DNA from: an uncultured Alphaproteobacteria bacterium
GTDB taxonomy: Bacteria; Pseudomonadota; Alphaproteobacteria; HIMB59; GCA-002718135
Length of the DNA stretch: 64,000 bases
NCBI GenBank assembly: GCA_902621305.1
Contig: CACNLM010000004.1
Coordinates: forward strand, 1-64,000
Direction: 5' to 3'
Positions 9,672-19,175 of this stretch are shown here, in pieces. Below the pieces are notes generated by a model that saw only the letters and a list, made by a program, of their open reading frames with translations, did no database searches and was not told the origin of the DNA. Each line of letters begins with the position of its first letter. Within the stretch, counting starts at the first letter, position 1. The translations under genes and the position numbers were made by a program.

Positions 9672-10571
9672 ATGAAACTATCACATATAGATAAACTAGA
9701 GTCTGAAAGTATACATATAATAAGAGAGGTTGCGTCGGCATTTGACAATCCTGTAATGCTCTATTCAATTGGTAAAGACTCATCAGTAATGCTTCATTTG
9801 GCTCAAAAAGCATTTTATCCAAGCAAAATTCCTTTCAAGTTAATGCATATTGACACAACTTGGAAATTTAAGGAAATGATAAACTTTAGAGATGAAACTG
9901 CTAAGAAGTATAATTTAGACTTATTAGTTCATATTAACAAAGAAGGAGTTGCAAACAATATAAATCCTATTTCTAGTGGCTCAAAAATCCATACAGATGT
10001 AATGAAAACACAGTCATTAATTCAAGCATTAGATAAATATAAATTTGATGCAGCATTTGGCGGTGCGAGAAGGGACGAAGAAAAATCACGAGCTAAAGAA
10101 AGAATTTTTTCATTCAGAGATAAAAAACATCGTTGGGATCCAAAAAATCAAAAACCAGAGCTTTGGAATTTGTTCAATACTAATATAGATAAAGGTGAAA
10201 GTGTTAGAGTTTTTCCATTATCCAATTGGACAGAAATAGATATTTGGCAATACATTTATCAGGAAAACATTCAACTTGTCCCGTTATATTTTTCCAAAAT
10301 AAGATCAATTATTAGAAGAAATGATATGATGATTATGGTTGATGATGATCGTTTAAAAATTAAAGAAAATGAAAAAATAGAACAAAAAAAAGTAAGATTT
10401 AGAACATTGGGTTGTTATCCATTAACTGCCGCTGTGGAGTCTGATGCAACTACTGTTGAAGAAATCATCATTGAATTACTAGAGTCAAAATATTCAGAAA
10501 GACAAGGAAGACTAATAGATAATGATCAAATTGGATCTATGGAGAAAAAAAAACAAGAAGGTTATTTTTAA
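9672..10571 (+). CDS. cysD: Sulfate adenylyltransferase subunit 2 (CysD)
   Basis: The 299-residue protein has the PAPS-reductase/adenine nucleotide alpha hydrolase fold: the PP-loop [15 protein letters not shown] (about residues 29-43), [16 protein letters not shown] and the C-terminal [14 protein letters not shown], all hallmarks of CysD. With the GTPase CysN it adenylates sulfate to APS. Its stop codon overlaps the start of the CysNC gene by one base (TAATG), so the subunits are coupled. The C-terminal EKKKQEGYF is also typical of the family. Confidence 0.95.
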   Translation: MKLSHIDKLESESIHIIREVASAFDNPVMLYSIGKDSSVMLHLAQKAFYPSKIPFKLMHIDTTWKFKEMINFRDETAKKYNLDLLVHINKEGVANNINPISSGSKIHTDVMKTQSLIQALDKYKFDAAFGGARRDEEKSRAKERIFSFRDKKHRWDPKNQKPELWNLFNTNIDKGESVRVFPLSNWTEIDIWQYIYQENIQLVPLYFSKIRSIIRRNDMMIMVDDDRLKIKENEKIEQKKVRFRTLGCYPLTAAVESDATTVEEIIIELLESKYSERQGRLIDNDQIGSMEKKKQEGYF

Positions 10572-12445
10572 TGGACATAGAAACTTTTTTTCAAAATCAA
10601 AATAATAAAAAACAATTAAAAATTTTAACTTGTGGTTCTGTAGATGATGGTAAATCAACACTTATTGGCAGACTATTATTTGATTCAAAAAATATTTATA
10701 GTGATCAGTTAAGTCAAACTAAGATTGAAAGTGAAAAGTATGGCACACAAGGTAAGCAAATTGATTTAGCATTATTAATTGATGGCTTACAAGCTGAAAG
10801 AGAGCAGGGAATAACTATAGATGTTGCTTATCGTTATTTTGAGACTAAAAAATGTAAATTTATTATTGCTGATACTCCTGGCCATGAGGAATACACACGC
10901 AATATGGTTACAGGAGCATCGAACTCAGATGTTGGAATTATATTAGTTGACGCAACTAAAGGTATTCTTGATCAAACTAAAAGACACACATTCATTTTAT
11001 CTCTTCTTGGAATTGAAAATATTATAGTTGCAGTAAATAAAATGGATTTAATCAATTATGATGAAAAAAAATTTAAAGATATAATTTCTTCTTTTAAAAA
11101 ATTTTCCAGTGAATTTAACTTTAATTTACAAAAATTTATTCCAATATCTGCATTAGTTGGTGATAATGTATTTCAAAAAAATTCAAACATAACTTGGTAC
11201 AATGAAAAATCTTTAATAGATGAACTTGAAGAAATTAGTCTAAATGAACCTATAGAAGAAGAAATTTTTTCATTACCGGTTCAATTTGTTAATAGATCAA
11301 GCTCTGACTTTAGAGGATATAGCGGTACAATCATTTCAGGAAAAATAAAAGTTAATGATGAGGTGCAGGTTTTTTCAAGCAAAGAGAAAATTAAAATTAT
11401 TAAAATATTAACTCCAAAAGGAGAGAGTGACTTTGCCATTAAAGGGCAAGCGGTAACACTAACATTAGATAAAGAAGTTGATATTTCTAGAGGTGATTTA
11501 TTATGCTCTGTTAAAAATCATAATTATTTTTTATCTGATCAATTTGCATCCCATATTATTTGGATGAATAAAGAACAAATGATACCTGAAAGAAATTATA
11601 TTTTTAAATTTATAAACTTTCAAACAATAGGAAAAATTACAGATTTAGTTCATAAAATAAATATTAATTCATTCGAAAAAATTGCTTCAAAATTTTTAAA
11701 CTTGAATGAAATTGGATATGCTAAAGTTGCTTTAAATAAAAATACAATTTTTAATGCCTATAAAAATAACAAAAAATTAGGAAGTTTTGTAATAATTGAC
11801 CAATTCAATAATCAAACTGTAGGTGCAGGTGTTATTGAGCATGAGCTGAGAAGAGCATCAAATATTTCATGGCATCAAATGTCAATAAATAAAAATTTAC
11901 GTTCCTCTATTAACGGACAAAAGCCATGTGTTTTATGGTTTACAGGATTATCAGGGTCAGGAAAATCTACTATAGCTAATATAATCGAGCAAAAGTTGCA
12001 CAAACTAGGAAAGCATACTTACTTATTAGACGGTGACAATGTTAGACATGGATTAAATAAAGATTTAGGGTTTACTAATGTAGATCGTGTTGAAAATATA
12101 AGGAGAATTTCTGAAGTATCTAGATTAATGGTTGATGCTGGACTAATAACAATTGTTTCTTTTATTTCACCTTTTAAATCTGAAAGAAAAATGGCTCGTG
12201 GATTAGTAGAGATTGATGAATTTATAGAGATATATGTTGATACCTCAATTGAGGAGTGTGAAAAAAGAGATCCAAAAGGTTTGTATAAAAAAGCTAGATC
12301 TGGCAAATTAAAAAATTTTACAGGGATTGACTCTAATTATGAAATACCGTCATCACCTGAAATTATTCTGGAAACAAAAATAAAATCTGCAGAAGAATTA
12401 GCAGATGAGGTGATCCTTTATTTAAAACAATATAATAAAATTTAA
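10571..12445 (+). CDS. cysNC: Bifunctional sulfate adenylyltransferase subunit 1 / adenylylsulfate kinase (CysN-CysC fusion)
   Basis: The 624-residue fusion carries an EF-Tu-like GTPase (CysN, residues ~1-450) with G1 [17 protein letters not shown]3 [11 protein letters not shown] and G4 NKMDL, then an APS kinase (CysC, ~455-624) with P-loop [14 protein letters not shown], the [16 protein letters not shown] substrate loop and [18 protein letters not shown]. The first half regulates ATP sulfurylase; the second phosphorylates APS to PAPS. This is the NodQ/CysNC arrangement. No APS/PAPS reductase or sulfite reductase follows in the window, so the PAPS may serve assimilation elsewhere or sulfation. 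Confidence 0.95.
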   Translation: MDIETFFQNQNNKKQLKILTCGSVDDGKSTLIGRLLFDSKNIYSDQLSQTKIESEKYGTQGKQIDLALLIDGLQAEREQGITIDVAYRYFETKKCKFIIADTPGHEEYTRNMVTGASNSDVGIILVDATKGILDQTKRHTFILSLLGIENIIVAVNKMDLINYDEKKFKDIISSFKKFSSEFNFNLQKFIPISALVGDNVFQKNSNITWYNEKSLIDELEEISLNEPIEEEIFSLPVQFVNRSSSDFRGYSGTIISGKIKVNDEVQVFSSKEKIKIIKILTPKGESDFAIKGQAVTLTLDKEVDISRGDLLCSVKNHNYFLSDQFASHIIWMNKEQMIPERNYIFKFINFQTIGKITDLVHKININSFEKIASKFLNLNEIGYAKVALNKNTIFNAYKNNKKLGSFVIIDQFNNQTVGAGVIEHELRRASNISWHQMSINKNLRSSINGQKPCVLWFTGLSGSGKSTIANIIEQKLHKLGKHTYLLDGDNVRHGLNKDLGFTNVDRVENIRRISEVSRLMVDAGLITIVSFISPFKSERKMARGLVEIDEFIEIYVDTSIEECEKRDPKGLYKKARSGKLKNFTGIDSNYEIPSSPEIILETKIKSAEELADEVILYLKQYNKI

Positions 12446-13764
12446 TTTTTTAATTTTGAAGCTGGTTTTCCATACTCAATATTAAGACCACCATATCTTC
12501 TCACTCTAACATTGCATTGTTCAGCATGACCAATAAATCCTTCAAGGTATGAGAGTCTAGATCCATATTCTCCAATAAGTGCAGCTGCTTCATTGGTTGT
12601 AATCTTTTGATAAGTATGGGTTTTAATAAACTTACCAACCCACAAACCACCAGTATATCTACCAGCTTTTTTAGTAGGAAGAGTATGATTAGTGCCTATG
12701 ACTTTATCCCCATTAGCAACATTAGTTCTAGCACCCAAAAATAAAGCTCCATAAGATGTCATATTTTCTAAAAACCAATCATCTTTTTTTGTCATAACCT
12801 GAACGTGCTCTGAAGCTATTTCATTTGCTTTAGATAACATCTCCTCATAGGTATTACATAAAATTATTTCTCCATAATCTCTCCAGCTAGTGCTTGCTGT
12901 TTCTTTAGTAGGTAAGATTTCTAAAATTCTATCAATTTCTTTAAATGTTTCTTCAGCAAGTTTTCGTGAGTTTGTTATCATGACAGCAGGAGAATTATAT
13001 CCATGTTCTGCTTGTCCTAATAAGTCTGTTGCACATATTTCACCGTCAACAGTTTCATCTGCAATAACCATTGTTTCAGTTGGACCAGCAAATAAATCGA
13101 TACCAACTTTGCCATACAATTGTCTTTTTGCTTCAGCAACAAATGCATTACCAGGTCCAACAAGCATATCGACAGGTTTAATTGTTTCTGTACCAATAGC
13201 CATAGCACCAACTCCTTGCATTCCTCCCAAAACATAAATTTCGTGAGCACCGCCCATTTTCATTGCCGTAACGACAGCTGGATTTGGCTTACCTTTAAAA
13301 GGTGGGGTAGTGGCAACAATTCTTGGAACCCCGGCAACAGAGGCAGTCACAACTGACATATGCGCAGAAGCTACCATTGGGAATTTTCCAGCAGGCACAT
13401 AACATCCAACTGCTTGTACTGGTATATTTTTATGACCAAGAATCACACCTGGATGTGTTTCTACTTCTAATTCACTTAAAGTTTTAAGTTGTGCTTCCGC
13501 AAATGATCGCACTTGTTTTTGAGCAAATTTAATATCTTCTTTGTCATCATCAGAGACTTCACTCATTAATTGATTTATTTGATCTTCACTTAATCTAAAA
13601 CTATCTGGAGAATAGTTATCAAATTTTTGAGATAACTCTCTAATATGTTTATCGCCTTCTGATTCAATTTTACTTAATGTTTCTTCAACAATTTTTTTTA
13701 CTTTATCATTATCTTCAATTCTTTGTTTTTCATCTAAACCTTTTTTTAAATATTCAATTGCCAT
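12442..13764 (-). CDS. Histidinol-dehydrogenase-family NAD enzyme, HpsN-like
   Basis: The 440-residue protein is a HisD-fold, zinc-dependent NAD dehydrogenase. Conserved metal and catalytic residues are present: Q251 and H254 in [11 protein letters not shown]319-H320 in ASEHVQV, D353 in [10 protein letters not shown], and H413 in [10 protein letters not shown]. There are no other his genes, and the [14 protein letters not shown] insert differs from histidine-pathway HisD but is like the sulfopropanediol 3-dehydrogenase HpsN, which oxidises (R)-DHPS to (R)-sulfolactate. However, it is 2 bases downstream of a SnoaL-like gene and likely cotranscribed with it under the LacI-type operator at 14902-14921, so it may oxidise an alcohol in that pathway instead. 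It overlaps the convergent cysNC end by 4 bases. Confidence 0.75.
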   Translation of the reverse strand: MAIEYLKKGLDEKQRIEDNDKVKKIVEETLSKIESEGDKHIRELSQKFDNYSPDSFRLSEDQINQLMSEVSDDDKEDIKFAQKQVRSFAEAQLKTLSELEVETHPGVILGHKNIPVQAVGCYVPAGKFPMVASAHMSVVTASVAGVPRIVATTPPFKGKPNPAVVTAMKMGGAHEIYVLGGMQGVGAMAIGTETIKPVDMLVGPGNAFVAEAKRQLYGKVGIDLFAGPTETMVIADETVDGEICATDLLGQAEHGYNSPAVMITNSRKLAEETFKEIDRILEILPTKETASTSWRDYGEIILCNTYEEMLSKANEIASEHVQVMTKKDDWFLENMTSYGALFLGARTNVANGDKVIGTNHTLPTKKAGRYTGGLWVGKFIKTHTYQKITTNEAAALIGEYGSRLSYLEGFIGHAEQCNVRVRRYGGLNIEYGKPASKLKN

Positions 13765-13766
13765 AA

Positions 13767-14864
13767 TTATTTTTTATGAATTAATTTAAAGATATCAATG
13801 CCTATTTGATCTAATATGTGTGCTATATCGATTGGTACCCAATTTTCTCTAATTAGCCCTTCATGATGTAAATAAAAATCCATGACTCTCATTGTTATTT
13901 TTTTTTGAGTTGGTTCATATCCTAGCCAATCACTTGATCCATGAACACACTGAATACTATGCCAACCACCAGTCATAGAATAATTTCCATCTCCAATTTC
14001 AATATAATGACCGATTTTCCAATAATCTCTATCCTTGAACGTAAGTCTAAATGGGAGTTGGTGATGATCAACAAAACCATCTAAACCTCTAGCTGTACCT
14101 ATACTACTTGGCCCATACCACATCATTTTTGGATGCCAATAATCTTGTTGAGGATGATTAATTAATTTTTCTCTTATTTGATCTTTTGTAAGACCTGGCT
14201 CAGTCTCAGGTTTAATATTTAAACTTCTTTGCATGGTTAAATCTTGATTCAAAGATTGAAGAGACAGCTCCTTATCTAAATTTTGATTATTTTCTCCATC
14301 ACCTGTGATGGGACTAGGCCACATCCCTTCTACACCAAGAGATTTATTAATGGGCCAATGACCAGCCTGACGAATAAAGTCTACAGTATCAATTAATGTG
14401 TAAGATTTTATTATTTTATTGTTTGTAATTTGATGCGCTTCACAGGTTCGAAGATAAATTGTTTTATTAGTCGGCTTTACACCAAACCACTCATTTGTGA
14501 AAGTTCCAGTTAAATGACTAATAAATGAAACAAAAACTTTATCTCTAAATGCACCACCAATTACTAGATTATTTCTTCTTTCAAGATCGGGGAATGCCTT
14601 TTTTAGAGGTATTAAATATTTATTTTTTATTTCTTCAATTCCCTTAATTTCATTAATTGGATGAAAGCCATTAAACTCAGCATCTACGTGATATAGATTT
14701 TTAAGATTTTCCTCTAAATCATCTAAAGAGCACTCAGCAATTTTTTTTAATAAATTTTTAAAATAAATTTTGTTTTCAATATTTATCTTTGGATCAAGAT
14801 CTAAATGAATTATATTTGAGTTATCTTTCTCACCTGTATCAAAGTTTTGTATTTTATTTGCCAT
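13767..14864 (-). CDS. Double SnoaL-like (NTF2-fold) protein, class A
   Basis: The 365-residue protein looks like two SnoaL/NTF2-like alpha-beta barrels in tandem (about residues 34-160 and 225-360) joined by a polar linker. The second half has the motif W-H-x2-M-x-W-x-G-P ([17 protein letters not shown]), shared with the proteins at 18064-19068 and 20312-20731. SnoaL-fold proteins include polyketide cyclases, isomerases, hydrolases and non-enzymatic subunits, so the reaction is unknown. There is no signal peptide. It is divergent from the bicupin across a palindromic operator and is followed 2 bases later by the HisD-like gene. Confidence 0.7.
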   Translation of the reverse strand: MANKIQNFDTGEKDNSNIIHLDLDPKINIENKIYFKNLLKKIAECSLDDLEENLKNLYHVDAEFNGFHPINEIKGIEEIKNKYLIPLKKAFPDLERRNNLVIGGAFRDKVFVSFISHLTGTFTNEWFGVKPTNKTIYLRTCEAHQITNNKIIKSYTLIDTVDFIRQAGHWPINKSLGVEGMWPSPITGDGENNQNLDKELSLQSLNQDLTMQRSLNIKPETEPGLTKDQIREKLINHPQQDYWHPKMMWYGPSSIGTARGLDGFVDHHQLPFRLTFKDRDYWKIGHYIEIGDGNYSMTGGWHSIQCVHGSSDWLGYEPTQKKITMRVMDFYLHHEGLIRENWVPIDIAHILDQIGIDIFKLIHKK

Positions 14865-14901
14865 AATAATTTAATAACACAATTGTTAAATAATAATTGA
14901 T

Positions 14902-14921
14902 TTATTCATTATTTTGAATAA
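14902..14921. promoter_or_regulatory. Palindromic operator, probable LacI-type site (between SnoaL A and bicupin)
   Basis: TTATTCA-N6-TGAATAA, a perfect 7-base inverted repeat, sits in the middle of the 91-base divergent promoter region, 37 bases from the leftward start and 34 from the rightward start. The same TATTCA-N6-TGAATA core occurs at 19105-19122 and 21751-21770. A second palindrome overlaps it (TTTTGAAT-aat-ATTCAAAA at 14912-14930), and outer arms TTTATTCATT / AATGAATAAA span 14901-14942, so two protein dimers could bind side by side. Assignment to the LacI protein at 20733-21731 is inference. Confidence 0.65.
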
Positions 14922-14955
14922 TATTCAAAAAAAATGAATAAAAGATCATTACAAT

Positions 14956-15927
14956 ATGTCAATTAATATTACATCTAGATTAGCGAAATTCGATGAACTT
15001 ATTCCTAGTAATATACCATTTGTTGAGGGAAAACTTAAAGGTCATCAAGATAGGAAAAATTATTCAGTTATAGGTCCTGGCGTAAGCGAAGATGCTAAAC
15101 AAAATGTTAAAATAGCTGAAGAACATGGTTTTAACATTGGTGCTGTGAGTGCTGCACCGATGAATGGCTCTGGATTACATAGTCACACAACAGCAGAAGT
15201 TTTTATAATTCATTCAGGTGCCTGGCGTTTTTATTGGGGTGTTGATGGTACAGAAGGAGAAGTAATACTAAAAAAAGGTGACATCGCTTCTTTTCCCACA
15301 AACATGTTCAGAGGTTTTCAAAATGTAAGTGATGAAGAAGCTTTAATGTTTGTTGTGTTAGGCGAAAATGATCCAGGTGTTATTACTTGGACACCTAAAC
15401 TTTTAAAAGATGCAAAAGAATCTGGCATGGTATTAATGAATGATAATTCTTTAATCGACACAGAGAAACAGAAAATAACAGATGAAACTAAAATTATTCA
15501 GCCACTAGAAGATAATGAGTTAGAAAGTTTCGATCATTACTCTTCAGAAGACATAGAAAAGTTTGTTATTCGATTTAATGATAAAGATAAATATTTTGTC
15601 GATGATCATCACTATCAATCTAATAAAATTATCAACTACATTGATCAGTTTCAAATTCATGATAAATCTTTTACCCCTAATATACCGCATGCAACAGGTT
15701 TTAGCCTTTCACTTCTTAATGGCAAGAGTGCTCATATACATGAATACAAACTGGAGAAATCAGAAGTGTATCATTGTTTATCTGGTGAATGGGAAATAGA
15801 TTGCGACGGAGACAAAGTTGTAATTAAAGAAAAAGATACTTTTTCTGTTCCAAAAAATTCACTTCGTTCAATAAGACAGATAAGTGATCATGATGGTAAT
15901 TTATTTATAATACGACAAACTAATTAA
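14956..15927 (+). CDS. Bicupin of unknown function
   Basis: The 323-residue protein has two cupin barrels. In the first, GSGLHSHTTAEVFIIHSG supplies H75, H77 and E81 of cupin motif 1, but motif 2 (GDIASFPTNMFRGFQN) has Arg119 where the fourth metal ligand histidine normally is. The second barrel repeats this: H260, H262 and a glutamate (E267 or E270), then Arg304 in DTFSVPKNSLRSIRQ. Both sites thus keep two His and one Glu. Two-barrel cupins include dioxygenases and sugar isomerases; none is assigned. It starts the rightward unit bicupin-SnoaL B-CoM-transferase-like. Confidence 0.75.
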   Translation: MSINITSRLAKFDELIPSNIPFVEGKLKGHQDRKNYSVIGPGVSEDAKQNVKIAEEHGFNIGAVSAAPMNGSGLHSHTTAEVFIIHSGAWRFYWGVDGTEGEVILKKGDIASFPTNMFRGFQNVSDEEALMFVVLGENDPGVITWTPKLLKDAKESGMVLMNDNSLIDTEKQKITDETKIIQPLEDNELESFDHYSSEDIEKFVIRFNDKDKYFVDDHHYQSNKIINYIDQFQIHDKSFTPNIPHATGFSLSLLNGKSAHIHEYKLEKSEVYHCLSGEWEIDCDGDKVVIKEKDTFSVPKNSLRSIRQISDHDGNLFIIRQTN

Positions 15928-15938
15928 GTATTAATTAT

Positions 15939-16931
15939 ATGAAAGGATTTGATGCACAATTCAAAGATTTTCCTGATTATATTTTAAAGATCACATATCA
16001 AATTTGGGAAAAAAACGATGTTGAAGCAATAAGAGATTATTATGCTGATACTCCAAATGTAAGCCTCCCCACACCTACAAGATCTCCATCTGGAGTAATT
16101 TATGGTGCAGACCCAGTAATTGAAAGTACCTATGATAGTAAAAAACTATTTCCCGATAGAACACTTTTAGGTGAAGACGTAATTTGGACAGGAAATGATG
16201 ATGAGGGATATTTTTCATCGCATCGCATTTTATCAACTTCTACTCATTCTGTTGATGGGATGTATGGGAAAGCAACGGGAAAAAAACTATATTACCGAAC
16301 TATCGCTGATTGTGCATGCATGAATAATCAAGTTTATGATGAGTGGCTTGTAAGAGATCAAGGAGCAATTGTGAGACAAATTGGAATTGACCCCAAGAAA
16401 TTTGCAAGCAATCTTATTAAAGATGAGGGTGGTCCTGAAAAAGCTAGTAAACCCTTTGATGAAAATACGCCTGTTAAATCAATTTATAAATCTCCTATTT
16501 TAGCATCTGGTAACATTGGAGAATTATATGCAAATATCTTAACCTCTATTATGAACATCAATTTAGAGAAAACAATAAATGATAGTTATGACAGAGCCAT
16601 ACAGCAATTTCAACCAGGGGGAAATACTCACTATGGTAGAGATGCGGTAATACAATTTTGGAAACAATTAAGAGATGCTTTTCCTAACGCATTGTTCTCA
16701 GTTGAGCACATTGCTTTTACAGAAGAAAAATATGAACCTAAAAAAGCTTCAGTTCGATGGTCTATGGTAGGTAAACATGAAGGAGATGGTCTTTTTGGGA
16801 AAGCCTCAAATTCGAAAATTTATATAATGGGTATTAATCATGTTGAATTTGGAGAAAGAGGTATTAAAAATGAATGGGTTCTCTATGATGAAACTATGAT
16901 CTGGAAACAGATTTTATTAAAAACAGGTTAA
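15939..16931 (+). CDS. Double SnoaL-like (NTF2-fold) protein, class B
   Basis: The 330-residue protein starts MKGFDAQFKDFPDYILKITY and holds two SnoaL-like domains (about 8-155 and 185-328). It is clearly paralogous to the protein at 19176-20315: both have MKGF-(D/E), ITYQIWE, and in the second half SVRW-x3-G-x-H-x-G-x-G. It differs in motif from the class A proteins. Gaps to neighbours are 11 and 4 bases, indicating one transcript with the bicupin and the MetE-like gene. The reaction is unknown; a cyclase, isomerase or hydratase role would be typical of the fold. Confidence 0.7.
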   Translation: MKGFDAQFKDFPDYILKITYQIWEKNDVEAIRDYYADTPNVSLPTPTRSPSGVIYGADPVIESTYDSKKLFPDRTLLGEDVIWTGNDDEGYFSSHRILSTSTHSVDGMYGKATGKKLYYRTIADCACMNNQVYDEWLVRDQGAIVRQIGIDPKKFASNLIKDEGGPEKASKPFDENTPVKSIYKSPILASGNIGELYANILTSIMNINLEKTINDSYDRAIQQFQPGGNTHYGRDAVIQFWKQLRDAFPNALFSVEHIAFTEEKYEPKKASVRWSMVGKHEGDGLFGKASNSKIYIMGINHVEFGERGIKNEWVLYDETMIWKQILLKTG

Positions 16932-16935
16932 TTTA

Positions 16936-18063
16936 ATGTCTAATATTTTAACAACACATGTTGGAAGCCTTCCTAGATCAAAAGAACTTTCAGAATTTTT
17001 ATTTGCAAAAGATAAAGGAGAGAAATTTAGTCAAAGTAGTTTTGATGAAGTATTAAAAAATAACGTGGAAAGTGTTGTTAAGAGTCAACTTGATGTTGGA
17101 ATTGATTTTATCAGTGATGGGGAGATGAGTAAAATTAGTTATGCTACATATATTAAAGACAGAATTGATGGGTTCTCAGGTGAAAGCGAAAGAAGAGCAC
17201 CTGCTGATCTTGATGATTTTCCAGAATACAAAGAAAAGATTGCTAAAAGTGGTGGCACGCCAACTTATACCAGACCATGTTGTACAAACGAATTAAAAGT
17301 AAAAGATGAAACGTCTCTTCTGCAGGATATAAATAATTTTAAAAATTCACTTGATAAACTTAATCACCAACATGCATTTATGAACTCAGCATCACCTGGT
17401 GTCATAAATGTTTTTATGCCAAACAAATTTTATAGTACCGAAGATGAATATTTGGATAAATTATCTAATATTATGGCTAAAGAATATGAGCTAATAACAA
17501 AATCAGATATCCAAATTCAATTAGATTGCCCAGACCTTGCTTTAGCAAGACATATGAATTTTAAAAATTTATCTGAAGATGAGTTTATTAAACGTGCAGA
17601 ACTACAAATTGAATGCCTAAACTCAGCATTATCTAATGTAGATGTTGAGCAAACTAGAATGCATATATGTTGGGGCAATTATGAAGGACCTCACACACAT
17701 GATATTGCTCTAGAGAAAATACTACCTATAATTTTGAAATCAAAGGTAAAATACTTTCTCATTGAATCTTCTAATCCTAGGCACGCACATGAATGGAAAG
17801 TTTTTCAAGATATAAAGTTACCAAAAGATAAAGTCTTAGTACCTGGCGTAATCGACTCAACCTCTAATTTTGTTGAACATCCAGAAGTTGTTGCAGATAG
17901 ATTAATCCAGTTTTCTACAGTCATTCCAAAAGATCAATTAATGGCAGGGACAGATTGTGGTTTTAGTACATTTGCTGGTTTTGGAAAAATTGATGAAAAA
18001 ATTTGTTATGAAAAGCTTCATGCATTAGTTGAGGGTACTAAACTTGCCTCAAAAGTTATCTAA
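16936..18063 (+). CDS. MetE-core / epoxyalkane:coenzyme M transferase-like zinc protein
   Basis: A 375-residue (beta/alpha)8 barrel equivalent to the catalytic half of cobalamin-independent methionine synthase. The zinc ligands are all present: H243 and C245 (RMHICWGNY), E277 (FLIESSN) and C341 (GTDCGFS). The N-terminus TTHVGSLPR and the block SNPRHAHEWKVF followed by PGVID...VEHP resemble, from memory, Xanthobacter epoxyalkane:CoM transferase more than MetE. Such enzymes activate a thiolate on zinc and alkylate it. The thiol and alkyl donor here are unknown. It is cotranscribed with SnoaL B (4-base gap) and abuts the convergent SnoaL C gene. Confidence 0.75.
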   Translation: MSNILTTHVGSLPRSKELSEFLFAKDKGEKFSQSSFDEVLKNNVESVVKSQLDVGIDFISDGEMSKISYATYIKDRIDGFSGESERRAPADLDDFPEYKEKIAKSGGTPTYTRPCCTNELKVKDETSLLQDINNFKNSLDKLNHQHAFMNSASPGVINVFMPNKFYSTEDEYLDKLSNIMAKEYELITKSDIQIQLDCPDLALARHMNFKNLSEDEFIKRAELQIECLNSALSNVDVEQTRMHICWGNYEGPHTHDIALEKILPIILKSKVKYFLIESSNPRHAHEWKVFQDIKLPKDKVLVPGVIDSTSNFVEHPEVVADRLIQFSTVIPKDQLMAGTDCGFSTFAGFGKIDEKICYEKLHALVEGTKLASKVI

Positions 18064-19068
18064 TTACTGATTTAAAAATTTTGCTCTTTCTAAAAGATCC
18101 ACTCCTAGTTTTTTTAAAAAATGTAAATGATCAATAAAGATCCAGTTTTCAGCTAGTTTATCTCCATCTCTTCGATATAGATCCACAACTCTCATTTCTG
18201 ATTCAATATCACTTGCATTTGTTAGTCCTAAATAATCTCCTTTAGGTTTCATAATTAAATTTGGCCAACCAAACCAACCTCCAAGATCATCTTCAGAGCT
18301 ACTAAGTATGTGTCCATTGAAACGAACAAACTCTAAACCATCTTGAAATGGTTTTGTGTGACCTTTTTGATAACCTTCAATAGTATATGAAGCCCCTATA
18401 CCTCCTGGTCCCCACCAAATCATGTCATTATGCCAATCTAATTCTAATTCTTCTTTATAAGATTGCATTTTGGATCCTTTAACAAGTCGATCGCGCATTC
18501 TATGAATTAAATCCAATGTTTTTTGACTTTCACTTTCATTAGAAATATCAAATTTTAAACCTTTATGATTCATTGGTCCTGGTGTTACACAAACGAGACC
18601 TGTAGATTCAGGAATTATAGGAAGACCTAGTTGCTGCATTAAATTCATTACATCTAAAAAAATTGCTCCTTCAGTAATTTTATTATTATCCACTTTATAA
18701 AATTCAGCAAATCTTAATAAAGTAGATTTATAATTTGGTTTAAGGCCAACAAACGGTTTATTGAAAACACCCATGAAATGACCCATGCTGGAGATCCATT
18801 TCCCTTTATTTTTATCTAATGAATTTATCCCACCATAAAATATATCTAATCGACGTTGTATAGGTGAAAATGAATCTTTAAGTGGTTTCCAAAGATTATT
18901 AGCAACAAGATCTATACTAACTAGTTCGTTGAATGGGTGGGTACATTTCATACTAAAATCTTCTGATGCGTATTTGGATATAACTTCTGATAATGAATCA
19001 ATGTTGCAACTATCTATTTCATTGAAATAATCTAATACTAATTTTTTTTCTGCTTGGAGATCAGTCAT
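18064..19068 (-). CDS. Double SnoaL-like (NTF2-fold) protein, class A paralogue
   Basis: The 334-residue protein has two SnoaL-like domains (about 5-150 and 195-330). Its second domain carries DWHNDMIWWGPGGIGA, the same W-H-x2-M-x-W-x-G-P motif as the class A protein at 13767-14864, and both end in a W-(I/V)-x-I-D-x-x-H/A-H-x-(L) stretch (ENWIFIDHLHFL versus [12 protein letters not shown]). It is transcribed leftward from the divergent region holding two palindromes and abuts the MetE-like gene with no gap. No signal peptide. Function unknown. Confidence 0.7.
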   Translation of the reverse strand: MTDLQAEKKLVLDYFNEIDSCNIDSLSEVISKYASEDFSMKCTHPFNELVSIDLVANNLWKPLKDSFSPIQRRLDIFYGGINSLDKNKGKWISSMGHFMGVFNKPFVGLKPNYKSTLLRFAEFYKVDNNKITEGAIFLDVMNLMQQLGLPIIPESTGLVCVTPGPMNHKGLKFDISNESESQKTLDLIHRMRDRLVKGSKMQSYKEELELDWHNDMIWWGPGGIGASYTIEGYQKGHTKPFQDGLEFVRFNGHILSSSEDDLGGWFGWPNLIMKPKGDYLGLTNASDIESEMRVVDLYRRDGDKLAENWIFIDHLHFLKKLGVDLLERAKFLNQ

Positions 19069-19104
19069 TTCATTTTGATTATATTAATAAATTAAAAAAG
19101 ACAA

Positions 19105-19122
19105 TATTCATTTTTTTGAATA
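19105..19122. promoter_or_regulatory. Palindromic operator, probable LacI-type site (between SnoaL C and D)
   Basis: TATTCA-N6-TGAATA, a perfect 6-base inverted repeat with the same spacing as the sites at 14902-14921 and 21751-21770. It lies in the 107-base divergent gap, 36 bases from the leftward start at 19068 and 53 bases from the rightward start at 19176. Confidence 0.6.
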
Positions 19123-19124
19123 AA

Positions 19125-19142
19125 ATTTCATTGCTTTGAAAT
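19125..19142. promoter_or_regulatory. Second palindromic operator-like repeat, tandem to the first
   Basis: ATTTCA-N6-TGAAAT, again 6-base arms around 6 bases, begins 2 bases after the preceding site (20 bases start to start, about two helical turns). It keeps the TTCA-N6-TGAA core of the other sites but differs at one arm position. Two phased sites would suit cooperative binding. It could also arise by chance in such AT-rich DNA. Confidence 0.45.
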
Positions 19143-19175
19143 ATTTTTAAATGTATCTCATTACAAATACAAATT

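Noticed and set aside
12890..13237. Open frame of 115 codons antisense to the HisD-like gene
   Set aside because: It mirrors a conserved coding region, has no ribosome site and no recognisable fold; a shadow of the real gene. The same applies to antisense frames at 8857-9213, 12019-12306, 29281-28988 and 53607-53948.
12442..13764. Histidinol dehydrogenase of histidine biosynthesis
   Set aside because: No other his gene is in the window; position with SnoaL genes and the C-terminal differences point to a HisD-like enzyme of another pathway.
14956..15927. Cupin-type DMSP lyase (DddQ/DddL/DddW)
   Set aside because: Those are single-barrel proteins of about 130-230 residues with a histidine in motif 2; this is a two-barrel protein with Arg there.
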